Source: Phycisphaerae bacterium (GTDB taxonomy: Bacteria > Planctomycetota > Phycisphaerae > Sedimentisphaerales > Anaerobacaceae). Taken from it: a DNA stretch of 64,000 nucleotides. The DNA lies in NCBI GenBank assembly GCA_030615025.1, contig JAUXAB010000010.1:1-64000 (forward strand). Reading direction: 5' to 3'. The notes beneath the pieces are model-generated. The model was not told the DNA's origin. It did no database searches and saw only the letters and a program-made list of their open reading frames with translations. Shown here piece after piece: positions 16,483-24,053 of the stretch (within the stretch, counting starts at the first letter, position 1; each line of letters starts with the position of its first letter). A program made the position numbers and the translations under genes.

Positions 16483-19107
16483 GTGAAAACCGAAAGAACA
16501 TGCACTGCAGGAAAGATGCTTTTTGTGACACTGGTGGGACTAATCCACTTGCAAATCGTCCAGGCGGATCAGGCAGGTAAGAGCCCGGTAAAAGTCTTTA
16601 TCCTGGCCGGACAGTCCAATATGGAAGGACAGGGCAAGATCAAGATTGATACCAATAGGAACGAAGGAAGAGGAAGCCTGGAATACCTGGTCAAAGACCC
16701 CGCCACGGCAAAGCGTTATAAGCACCTGGTTGACGACAAGGGCCAATGGATTGTGCGTGATGATGTGTGGATATGGTACCTGGGCCGCAAGGGTGGACTT
16801 ACAGTCGGCTACGGGGCGAGAAACGACAGGATAGGGCCGGAGCTTCAGTTCGGCCACGTCATGGGCGATCACTTCGATAACCAGGTGCTGTTGATCAAGA
16901 CTGCCTGGGGCGGCAAGAGCCTTGCAAAGGATTTTCGCCCGCCAGGTTCCGGGGGACAAGTCGGGCCTTACTATACCGAAATGGTGAAGCTCGCAAAGGA
17001 TGTGCTGGCGAATCTGAAAGAACACTTCCCGGACTATGATGGCCGAGGATGTGAGATTGCAGGATTCGGATGGCATCAGGGGTGGAACGACGGATGCAGC
17101 ATGAAGGATACTAATCAGTACGAAGAGAACCTTATTCACTTCATCCGTGACATTCGCAGGGAGTTCGGCAATAAGGATATCCCCTTCGTCATCGCCAACA
17201 GCGGTTTCGGAGGATGGAAACAGAAGATCGACAGGAGATTAAAAATAATCCAGGCACAGGCGGCTCCCTTGAAACATGAAGAGTTAAAAGGAACGGTGGC
17301 CTGTGTTGAGACAAGGGATTTCTTTCGACCACCTGAAGTTTCGCCGTCCAGGCAGGGATATCACTGGAACTCCAACGCCGAAACATATTTCCTGATCGGC
17401 GATAGCATGGGTCGGGCAATGATAAGACTGTGTACCGGTGCAGCGGATCTCGGCAGCAAAACCTGCAGGGTGTGGGAAGTGCTCGAATGGGAAATCGCCA
17501 ATTCTTCCTACCCGGTATCGAATCCCTATGATCTTGTGGCCAAGGCGGTCTTTACCCATGAAAGCGGCCAGACGCGGAAGATCGAGATGTTCTATACCGG
17601 CAGCGATAAGTGGAAACTCCGCTTCTGCGGCTCGAAAATGGGCAAATGGTCATTTTACACCGTATGCGATGGCTCGGACGGCACACATAATGATGGCAGC
17701 CTCGACAGCCACGTCGGCCAGATCACTGTGAATGCGCAGACCGAATCGGACGTCAAGGGCTTCTTATCCCATAAGGGAAACAAGTTTGCGATTATGGACC
17801 GTGATGACACGGACTTGAAGCCATACGTGTACCAGGTATTCATGAACCAGCAGGACTACGAGCAGCAGTATAACCATTCATCCCGCATTTGGGATGATCC
17901 CATAAATAGAAAGCATCTGATCGAGAACTACTGGAATAATACCGTAGATAACGGCTTTCAAATCTATTTTGTCGCCATTTTTTATTCCTGGTTTAAAAAA
18001 GGCGCTTTAGACAGGAATATGGTAAGCTCGACTGATGTTGCCGCACCCGATCCGGACGTATTCGATGCCCTCGAATATGCAATCAAATATGCGCACCAGC
18101 GGGGCGGACGCACCCACATCTGGGCCTGGGGTGATCAAGGCCGTAAGCAGACCCCGAATCTCCTGCCCGGTGGCGTGCTGGGGAATGACCATAAGCGCCT
18201 GATGCGTTATACGGCGGCCAGGCTCGGACCACTCCCCGGCTGGTGCATGAACTTCGGCTTTGATACCCTGGAACTCCCGAATCCCGAATCGATTACAAGC
18301 CAGTGGGCGAATTACCTCAATGACCGGATGGGCTGGAATCATATGCTTTGCTCCCGGGGCTGGAAAAACAGCGCCTTTGCTATCAATTCCTATGCCGGAT
18401 TCAGCGGCAGCTATGAATTGACCACTACCAAGAATGGTCCTTCGGGATATGAGGAAATAAGAAGTGACGTTGACAGCGACAACTCGAAACCCCATCTTTA
18501 CGAAGAGCGGCATACATATAACAGGTTTAAATATGTTGAGCCAAGCTCGTGCCAGGAGCCAGGTGACGGTCCGGACCAGTACGGCATGAGCGATGGCTAT
18601 GCCTGCTGGCCTGTGAAATTGAGCAGCAGGGAGCAGGCGCGGTTAAATGAAGACGGCAGCAGAAGATTGATTTGGCGGGAACAAATGGCCGGGGGCATGG
18701 GCGGTTTTTTCGGGTATTTTTCCGTAAGATTTAACAGCTTCGGCCCTTTCAGCCAGAACTGTGGCTGTGGCTATCATTCGGACAGTCTGAAGCGTGCCTT
18801 CCGCTGCTTCAGGGATTTCTGGGCGAAAGACCGCTTTATGTTCGACATGGTAGTCGATACGGGCCGCGTCCGCAACGGCACCGGGTACTGCCTGCGCACA
18901 AAGGATTATAAGAATTTCGTATTTTTTGTAGAGAATGACAGCAGCGTCGAGATTAATCTCGGCAGTATGCCCGGCTCCCAGCAGGTAATTGTGGTGGATG
19001 CGAGGAATGAATACAGCGAAATCAGTAAGGGCAGCAGGTCCGCGGGCTGGTGGACGATTAATTTTGGCTACACCTCGGATTGGGCGATCGCGGTCGGGTC
19101 GCCTTAA
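16483..19107 (+). CDS. Secreted SGNH/SASA acetylesterase fused to a DUF5060-type glycoside hydrolase-like region
   Basis: An 874-residue protein with a signal peptide (~1-28). Residues ~34-318 form a sialate-O-acetylesterase (SASA/CE6-like) domain with the serine motif LAGQSNMEGQG and block FGWHQGWNDG. Around residue 330 it changes to an immunoglobulin-like DUF5060-type domain (VWEVLEWEIAN, LVAKAVFTHESG) and then a hydrolase-like part with GGRTHIWAWGDQG. The esterase would remove acetyl groups from polysaccharides. The start is GTG with AAAGGAG 6 bp upstream. The join could be a true fusion, but the neighbours on both sides are truncated chimeras, so a recombination product is possible. The stop falls at the junction with a GH127 fragment. 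Confidence 0.7.
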   Translation: MKTERTCTAGKMLFVTLVGLIHLQIVQADQAGKSPVKVFILAGQSNMEGQGKIKIDTNRNEGRGSLEYLVKDPATAKRYKHLVDDKGQWIVRDDVWIWYLGRKGGLTVGYGARNDRIGPELQFGHVMGDHFDNQVLLIKTAWGGKSLAKDFRPPGSGGQVGPYYTEMVKLAKDVLANLKEHFPDYDGRGCEIAGFGWHQGWNDGCSMKDTNQYEENLIHFIRDIRREFGNKDIPFVIANSGFGGWKQKIDRRLKIIQAQAAPLKHEELKGTVACVETRDFFRPPEVSPSRQGYHWNSNAETYFLIGDSMGRAMIRLCTGAADLGSKTCRVWEVLEWEIANSSYPVSNPYDLVAKAVFTHESGQTRKIEMFYTGSDKWKLRFCGSKMGKWSFYTVCDGSDGTHNDGSLDSHVGQITVNAQTESDVKGFLSHKGNKFAIMDRDDTDLKPYVYQVFMNQQDYEQQYNHSSRIWDDPINRKHLIENYWNNTVDNGFQIYFVAIFYSWFKKGALDRNMVSSTDVAAPDPDVFDALEYAIKYAHQRGGRTHIWAWGDQGRKQTPNLLPGGVLGNDHKRLMRYTAARLGPLPGWCMNFGFDTLELPNPESITSQWANYLNDRMGWNHMLCSRGWKNSAFAINSYAGFSGSYELTTTKNGPSGYEEIRSDVDSDNSKPHLYEERHTYNRFKYVEPSSCQEPGDGPDQYGMSDGYACWPVKLSSREQARLNEDGSRRLIWREQMAGGMGGFFGYFSVRFNSFGPFSQNCGCGYHSDSLKRAFRCFRDFWAKDRFMFDMVVDTGRVRNGTGYCLRTKDYKNFVFFVENDSSVEINLGSMPGSQQVIVVDARNEYSEISKGSRSAGWWTINFGYTSDWAIAVGSP

Positions 19108-19367
19108 TACGTGGACCCCTTGTTTATTGCCTTGAAGAGGTGGACAACCAGGCTGATGTTCTTGATCTGGTCTTGCCCGGCGACATAGAATTCAGTACCG
19201 AGTACGAAGATGAACTGTTGGGCGGTCTCGTTGTTCTGCATGGTCGAACTCCCGGGGCGGGAGGATCACCAATGAAGATCACCGCGATTCCTTACTATGC
19301 ATGGAACAATCGAAACATAGGAAAGATGGCAGTGTGGCTCCGCGAGGAAGATAAGAGCCGACGTTGA
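19098..19367 (+). pseudogene. C-terminal fragment of a GH127-like (DUF1680) hydrolase
   Basis: The reading GRVALIRGPLVYCLEEVDNQ, then LPGDIEFSTEYEDELLGGLV and AIPYYAWNNRNIGKMAVWLR is the C-terminus of GH127 beta-L-arabinofuranosidase-type proteins. The catalytic barrel is absent. The fragment begins at the stop of the esterase fusion (short similarity near GGTCGGGTCGCC) and ends next to another truncated gene on the opposite strand. Confidence 0.7.
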
Positions 19368-19587
19368 AATACACCACACCGCCAGGAACCAGCACACGCA
19401 TAGTTTCCTCCATCGTGACGCCGCCGAGATCCTCCGCCACTACCAGGTTCACGAGGTTTTCCGCGTATGGCAGCCGCTTCCCGTCGAAGCGCTCGACCGA
19501 CACCGGGCCGCAGACCCCCAGCTCCCGGATGTGCTCTCGAATCTCGTCCCGCAACCGTTCGATTTCTTTCTTTATATCCGTCGCCAT
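19279..19587 (-). pseudogene. Truncated methyltransferase-like fragment
   Basis: The first ~75 residues (ERLRDEIREHIRELGVCGPV, LPYAENLVNLVVAEDLGGV, RVLVPGGVVYFNVG) look like the start of a SAM-methyltransferase-like module found in planctomycete proteins. After about residue 78 (position ~19355) the frame runs antisense through the GH127 remnant and loses similarity. The two broken genes meet tail to tail at ~19355-19370. Confidence 0.5.
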
Positions 19588-19660
19588 AACAGCTTAATTT
19601 ATACGCTGTTTTGGCGTATTTTGCAAGACTGCAATTAACCTTGCCTGTTCAACAAAACAC

Positions 19661-19745
19661 CTCCCCGAGTATCCCGATAAATCGGGAGAACCTACAACCT
19701 GGCGGTTAATCCGTCAGCCTTCGGCTGCCGGACTCGCTCTACCAA
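19661..19745 (-). pseudogene. tRNA-Asn remnant 1 with hairpin replacements
   Basis: On the minus strand it reads TTGGTAGAGCGAG, then TTAACCGCCAGGTTGTAGGT, then TACTCGGGGAG, which is tRNA-Asn from the D arm to the 3' end. The 5' anticodon stem is replaced by a 23-bp hairpin (19710-19732) and part of the T arm by the palindrome TCCCGATTTATCGGGA (19672-19687). It overlaps the end of the upstream GIY-YIG gene. Confidence 0.8.
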
Positions 19746-19992
19746 CTCTGACACTTAGCCATCGTCGCCCTGTTCTTGATTTGAGCCAGCGTTCACGCCG
19801 CACGGCTTCGGAGCACGTCGGATGGATTTCCTCATAGATTAGTTTCCATGGACCAGACTGCTTGGAAGTATACTTTGCGGGCTTGTGCTCCGGGTCGTTA
19901 TGTTCTGCCAAACGGCGATTCAAGTCACCGGTCTGACCGATATAACGCCGACCAGTAGTCAAACTTTCGATTACGTACACGAAGAATGCCAC
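19714..19992 (-). CDS. GIY-YIG nuclease, tRNA-associated unit 2
   Basis: A 92-residue GIY-YIG domain: FVYVIESLTTGRRYIGQTGD supplies the two Tyr motifs, LNRRLAEHN the catalytic Arg helix, and AVRRERWLK contains the metal-binding Glu. The GTG at 19990-19992 starts immediately after the 3' end of tRNA remnant 2, whose terminal GGGGAGG could serve as ribosome-binding site; a later in-frame GTG is an alternative start. The last ~15 codons run through tRNA remnant 1 in a non-tRNA frame. It is related in layout to the gene at 20066-20335, but the sequences have diverged. Confidence 0.8.
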   Translation of the reverse strand: MAFFVYVIESLTTGRRYIGQTGDLNRRLAEHNDPEHKPAKYTSKQSGPWKLIYEEIHPTCSEAVRRERWLKSRTGRRWLSVRVGRASPAAEG

Positions 19993-19994
19993 AC

Positions 19995-20070
19995 CTCCCC
20001 GAGTATCCCGATAAATCGGGAGAACCTACAACCTAACGGTTAATCCCGGCGCGCCGGGACTCGCTCTACT
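19995..20070 (-). pseudogene. tRNA-Asn remnant 2 with palindrome replacements
   Basis: On the minus strand it reads AGTAGAGCGAG, TTAACCGTTAGGTTGTAGGT and TACTCGGGGAG. It carries the 16-bp palindrome TCCCGGCGCGCCGGGA (20044-20059) in place of the 5' anticodon stem and TCCCGATTTATCGGGA (20006-20021) in the T arm, at the same two positions as in remnant 1. The TAG of its D arm is the stop codon of the adjacent GIY-YIG gene. Confidence 0.8.
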
Positions 20071-20335
20071 GATTCAACAGATTATCTCGTATCCATCTCG
20101 CCGATTTCATCCGTTTGATCTGCCTTTCACGCCTCACCGCTTCGCCTCTTGTCGGAAAATCTTCTTTCCACACTAAAACCCACAGACCATTCTTTGGGGC
20201 GTATTTGTTTGGCTTCTCCTCCGGATCGTTATGCTGAGAAAGACGCGTGGAAAGATCTTCTGTGGAGCCTATATAAAATTTGCCCGAAGGATTCTCCAAT
20301 ACATAAGCCCAGAATTGCACCTTTGCATTTCCCAA
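20066..20335 (-). CDS. GIY-YIG nuclease, tRNA-associated unit 1
   Basis: This 89-residue GIY-YIG domain has AYVLENPSGKFYIGSTED, LSTRLSQHN with the catalytic Arg, and AVRRERQIK with the Glu. It starts one base after the 3' end of the intact tRNA-Asn (TTG at 20335, or GTG at 20320) and ends on the TAG of tRNA remnant 2. Small GIY-YIG proteins of this class lack a recognisable DNA-binding extension. The layout, a nuclease gene between a whole tRNA and a 3' tRNA copy, suggests site-specific insertion or homing at tRNA-Asn; this is inference. Confidence 0.82.
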   Translation of the reverse strand: MGNAKVQFWAYVLENPSGKFYIGSTEDLSTRLSQHNDPEEKPNKYAPKNGLWVLVWKEDFPTRGEAVRRERQIKRMKSARWIRDNLLNQ

Positions 20336-20336
20336 A

Positions 20337-20409
20337 CTCCCCGAGTAGGACTCGAACCTACAACCTAGCGGTTAACAGCCGCTCGCTCTACCAGTTGAGC
20401 TATCGGGGA
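20337..20409 (-). tRNA. tRNA-Asn (GTT)
   Basis: It folds as a complete 73-nt cloverleaf on the minus strand: acceptor TCCCCGA/TCGGGGA with discriminator G, D arm GCTC-AACTGGTA-GAGC, anticodon arm AGCGG-CTGTTAA-CCGCT with anticodon GTT, variable AGGTT, T arm GTAGG-TTCGAGT-CCTAC. CCA is not encoded. It is followed directly by two GIY-YIG/tRNA-remnant units. Confidence 0.97.
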
Positions 20410-20758
20410 ACAGCCAACTAAAAACCAATACATTGTATTGCAAAAGCCGTTTTTCGCCTAAATCATTTCAAATATTATCTAAATTTCAACAAGTTTGTCA
20501 AGATGCGTTTTTTCTCTGTCGCCAATATCACGAAAAATTGCAAGTATGCTGGACAAGCAGCCGATTATTGTGTAAGCTGTTGTCTCTATAATGCTTAATT
20601 GAATTGGTCTGTGGTTCTATGCAAAAATGATTTTCCACATATATGCAGTGCTTCTATCGCTAAAATGCAGAATTAAACGAACAGAAGACCCGTTTAGCGC
20701 ATCTTATAAAAAGGTAGTGAAATATCCATAGATTGTTGAATTCCAGGTTGTTGGCGAT
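20410..20758. other. Intergenic region before the kinase gene
   Basis: This AT-rich spacer is about 350 bp long. A TATAAT at 20587-20592 on the plus strand could be a -10 element, without a convincing -35. No gene is seen. It would also hold the tRNA-Asn promoter on the minus strand. Confidence 0.35.
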
Positions 20759-21646
20759 ATGGCTAAAGATATACTCAACGTTGGTGGTTTTACCATAAAA
20801 AAACGCATCGGAACCGGTGCCCGCAGCACAATCTATTTGGCAACCGACCAGCAAAACAACACTGATGTTGCTCTAAAGCGAATTATCTTTGAAAGGCCGG
20901 GAGATTCGAGGGTCTTCGAGCAGACAGAGACTGAATATAAAGTGGCCCAGCGAATTAATCACCCGTACGTCCGCAAGTGCTACAAGCTAAAGAAAATACG
21001 CAACATGTTTCAAGTAACAGAGATGCTGCTTTCTATGGAACTATTTGACGGCAAGTCTCTCGAAGATAGCCCCACTTTGAGTCTGGTCGATGTGCTGCTT
21101 GTATTCAGGATGGTCGCAAGCGGCCTTAATGCTATGCACCAGCAAGGATTTATTCACTGCGATATAAAGCCCAATAATATTCTTATGAGCAAGGTTGGCT
21201 CAATCAAAATTATAGACCTTGGCCAGAGCTGTAAAAACGGAACGACCAAGCGCCGTATTCAGGGCACACCGGACTATATTGCACCTGAACAGGTCAGGCG
21301 AAAGCCACTTAGCCCAAGAACGGATATCTTCAATCTCGGTGCCACAATGTACTGGGCCCTCACCGGTAAGAACGTCCCTACTTTGATACCCAAAAGAAAT
21401 GGCACTTTGATACCCAAAAAAAATGACTCTCTCGGCACTGCTATTCCACGAAATTACCCAGCACCTCACGAACTGAAAAAGCGAATACCGATAAGAATCT
21501 CAAGACTTGTAATGGACTGCGTAAAAGACAATCCGGCTCAACGCCCTCCAAATATGATGACGGTTATATCGAGGCTGGACCTGATGATACACAGTCTAAT
21601 AGGTAGCAAGATAAAAACGAATAAAAATGCCTCAAGCAATAATTGA
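20759..21646 (+). CDS. Serine/threonine protein kinase (Hanks type)
   Basis: A 295-residue cytosolic kinase domain with no membrane segment or sensor. The Gly loop is RIGTGARSTIYLA (residues ~17-29), the ATP Lys is in VALKRI, the catalytic loop HCDIKPNN, the metal motif DLG in place of DFG, and GTPDYIAPEQ the activation/APE segment, so it should be active. Between the APE segment and the C-lobe, two tandem 24-bp units encode TLIPKRNG-TLIPKKND. The gene overlaps the next one, a phosphoesterase, by 20 bp, which implies coupled expression of a kinase/phosphatase pair. Confidence 0.88.
   Translation: MAKDILNVGGFTIKKRIGTGARSTIYLATDQQNNTDVALKRIIFERPGDSRVFEQTETEYKVAQRINHPYVRKCYKLKKIRNMFQVTEMLLSMELFDGKSLEDSPTLSLVDVLLVFRMVASGLNAMHQQGFIHCDIKPNNILMSKVGSIKIIDLGQSCKNGTTKRRIQGTPDYIAPEQVRRKPLSPRTDIFNLGATMYWALTGKNVPTLIPKRNGTLIPKKNDSLGTAIPRNYPAPHELKKRIPIRISRLVMDCVKDNPAQRPPNMMTVISRLDLMIHSLIGSKIKTNKNASSNN
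21380..21427 (+). repeat. Tandem 24-bp duplication in the kinase gene
   Basis: Two adjacent copies of ACTTTGATACCCAAAA plus eight further bases (21380-21403 and 21404-21427), in frame, add eight residues to the kinase C-lobe. Confidence 0.85.
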
Positions 21647-22475
21647 TTTGCTAAACAAGGCTGGGCAAGCCTGCAGCACAGATAGATTTCGACGCGGCAA
21701 TTTGATTCATTTGCCTGCCGAAGGCAGCCTGATTATAACCGGCGATATCCACGGACACCGACGAAATCTCGAAAGAATAGTCACCTTCGCCGATTTGTCC
21801 AACAATCCGGACAGGCATGTCGTCCTGCAGGAAATCATACACGGAGGCCCCGAGGACTCCGAAGGTGGCTGTCTATCTTATAGATTGTTGTTTGACGCCG
21901 TCCGCTACAAATTAAGCTTCCCCAACCAGGTCCATATTATCATGGGAAACCATGACACCACTTTCATCAATAGCAGCCAGGTGATGAAAAACGGCAAAGA
22001 AATGAACCAGCCAATGAATCTGGCCATGGACCGAGAATTCCAGCAGGCCAGCGCTGATACCAAACTGGCGATGAGGCAATTCCTGCTTTCACAGCCTTTA
22101 GCCGTCAGATGTGATAACAGAATATGGCTGTCACATTCCCTCCCCGGCGACCTTTACGTCGATAAATTCGACCAGCAAATCCTGCAAAGGCAACTGGAAA
22201 TCAACGATTGTGAAAAACCGGGTTCAGCTTACCTTCTAACCTGGGGCAGAAAGCACAGTCAGGCCCTGCTCGACAAAATGGCCAAGCTCTTTGACGTGGA
22301 TACTTTTATCCTCGGCCATCAACCGCAGCAGCAAGGATGGAGCCAGGCCGGCAAAAACCTCATTATTATCGCCTCAAACCATAATCACGGCTGTTTGCTC
22401 CCAATCAACCTGACAGAATCTTACACCGTCGAGCAGCTAATCGATTCAATAGTGCCCTTGACTTCAATAGCGTAA
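21627..22475 (+). CDS. Metallophosphoesterase (PPP-like phosphatase)
   Basis: This 282-residue calcineurin-like phosphoesterase has GDIHGH (residues ~39-44), IHGGPED where GDxxDRG would stand, IIMGNHD, LSHSLPG and ILGHQPQ for the dinuclear metal centre. It is most like PPP-type protein phosphatases and may reverse the action of the overlapping kinase; the substrate is unknown. The family's usual Arg in GDxVDRG is missing, so substrate range may differ. Confidence 0.85.
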   Translation: MPQAIIDLLNKAGQACSTDRFRRGNLIHLPAEGSLIITGDIHGHRRNLERIVTFADLSNNPDRHVVLQEIIHGGPEDSEGGCLSYRLLFDAVRYKLSFPNQVHIIMGNHDTTFINSSQVMKNGKEMNQPMNLAMDREFQQASADTKLAMRQFLLSQPLAVRCDNRIWLSHSLPGDLYVDKFDQQILQRQLEINDCEKPGSAYLLTWGRKHSQALLDKMAKLFDVDTFILGHQPQQQGWSQAGKNLIIIASNHNHGCLLPINLTESYTVEQLIDSIVPLTSIA

Positions 22476-22551
22476 AGCGTATATTCTGAAGACCGGACGA
22501 ATAGACGCGCCAACGCATTTACCCGTATAAACGCATCCACAAGAGGCAAGA

Positions 22552-23844
22552 ATGGATTGGTACTACTATATAGCACTGGCAGCAATCCTGTCGCAATTAT
22601 TCTTTTTGGTTCAGACCGTTAAGAACTATCGCTATACGCTGGCCAAGCACAAAAAAAAGCGTTCGTGGCACCAGCTTCGGACGGCACTGATTGTGCCGTG
22701 CAAGGGCCTGGATTTCGCCTTTCACAACAATATTACCTCACTCTTCAATCAGGACTACGAAAATTATCTGCTGTGGTTTGTGGTCGCTGAGAAGTCGGAC
22801 CCGGCCTATGACGAATTATGCAAATTGAAAAACCAGCTGAGTCAAAACTCAAAAGCCCGCGATGTGCAGGTATTTGTCGCAGGAAAAGTAGGTGATAGAA
22901 AAAAACAAAAAAGTGGCAGCAATGAGCAACGAACAACACGATACGCCTGTAGTCAAAAAATCCATAATTTGCTCCACTGCTACGAGCGGATTGGCGATGA
23001 TGTCGACGCCCTTGCCTTTGCTGATTCTGATGTCTGTGTTCGCAGCGACTGGTTAAGTCATTTAGTCTGGCACCTTAGACTACCCAAGACCGGAGCCACC
23101 AGTGGCTATCGCTGGTTTATACCGAAAAAGAACAATCTGGCCAGTCTGGCCCTATCGGTCATGAACGCCAAGGTCGCCCAATTGCTTGGCAACACCCGTT
23201 TTAATCAGGCCTGGGGTGGCTCAATGGCTATTCGTGTGGACGTCTTTCGAGAAATAGGCCTTGATAAAATCTGGCCAAAGACCATAAGTGATGATTTATC
23301 GCTCAGTCATGCCGTCAAAAAGGCCGGCAAAAAAGTGGAGTTTGTCCCCGCCTGCCTCGTCGCTTCATACGAATCAACCACCTGGCCAAAACTCTTTGAA
23401 TTTGCTCACCGACAATTTGTAATCACGCGCGTAACCGCACCAAAAACCTGGTGGTTCGGATTAATCAGCAGTCTTTATTCAATCCTGGGTTTATGGGTAG
23501 GCTCTTGTCTCGCAATCTACGCAGTAGTCAAATCATCAATCACCGGTTATCAATTATTAATTATTGTCGCTGTACCTGTCCTCTTTTTCGCGGGCGGGCT
23601 CGCCAGCGCGATACTGCGTCAGAAAATGATTAGTAAAGTGCTGGAAAAAGACTGGCCGAAATTGAAGCTCACCTGTGCCGCTGATATCCTTTTCTTTTGG
23701 GCGTGGTCGCTGCTGCTGCTATTTCTTATTATTTCTTCAGCCTTCGGCAGAACCATCTGCTGGAGAGGAATACGCTATAAACTGCTTGGCCCGTTAGAGA
23801 CCATTAGCCTTGGGGAAAAAGTACCCGATGGGAAAAGTCGCTAA
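22552..23844 (+). CDS. Membrane glycosyltransferase (GT2/GT21, ceramide glucosyltransferase-like)
   Basis: This 430-residue protein has an N-terminal membrane helix, a GT-A domain (ALIVPCKGLD; FADSDVCV metal motif; NQAWGGSMAIR; ISDDLSLSHAVKKAG catalytic Asp region) and several C-terminal helices from ~300 on. It resembles HpnI/ceramide glucosyltransferases, which transfer sugars to lipids at the membrane. A Lys/Ser/Arg-rich insert near residues 112-128 is not family-like. The C-terminus LLGPLETISLGEK and the TAA stop lie inside a copy of the palindromic element, so the repeat has set the end of the protein. Confidence 0.82.
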   Translation: MDWYYYIALAAILSQLFFLVQTVKNYRYTLAKHKKKRSWHQLRTALIVPCKGLDFAFHNNITSLFNQDYENYLLWFVVAEKSDPAYDELCKLKNQLSQNSKARDVQVFVAGKVGDRKKQKSGSNEQRTTRYACSQKIHNLLHCYERIGDDVDALAFADSDVCVRSDWLSHLVWHLRLPKTGATSGYRWFIPKKNNLASLALSVMNAKVAQLLGNTRFNQAWGGSMAIRVDVFREIGLDKIWPKTISDDLSLSHAVKKAGKKVEFVPACLVASYESTTWPKLFEFAHRQFVITRVTAPKTWWFGLISSLYSILGLWVGSCLAIYAVVKSSITGYQLLIIVAVPVLFFAGGLASAILRQKMISKVLEKDWPKLKLTCAADILFFWAWSLLLLFLIISSAFGRTICWRGIRYKLLGPLETISLGEKVPDGKSR

Positions 23845-23850
23845 CGGGCC
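23788..23850. repeat. CCCGTTAG palindromic element at the glycosyltransferase 3' end
   Basis: GGCCCGTTAG (23788-23797) and CTAACGGGCC (23841-23850) are exact reverse complements. The left arm encodes PLE and the right arm contains the stop codon. Confidence 0.8.
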
Positions 23851-24053
23851 TCGGACCAACCGAAACAATCATCATGGGTGATTAGCCGGCCCAATTCCAG
23901 AGATTTTTGGATTAGTTTTTCCATTGATACCGGCAAGAGAAGATTATATTATTTGTTATGATATTGTCTTAGTAGCGGCACTATGAAAAAGCATAACGGA
24001 TTTCATTTCATTGCTGCACGCTCATTTTGTGATGTTGTGCGAGGGACTCAAAC

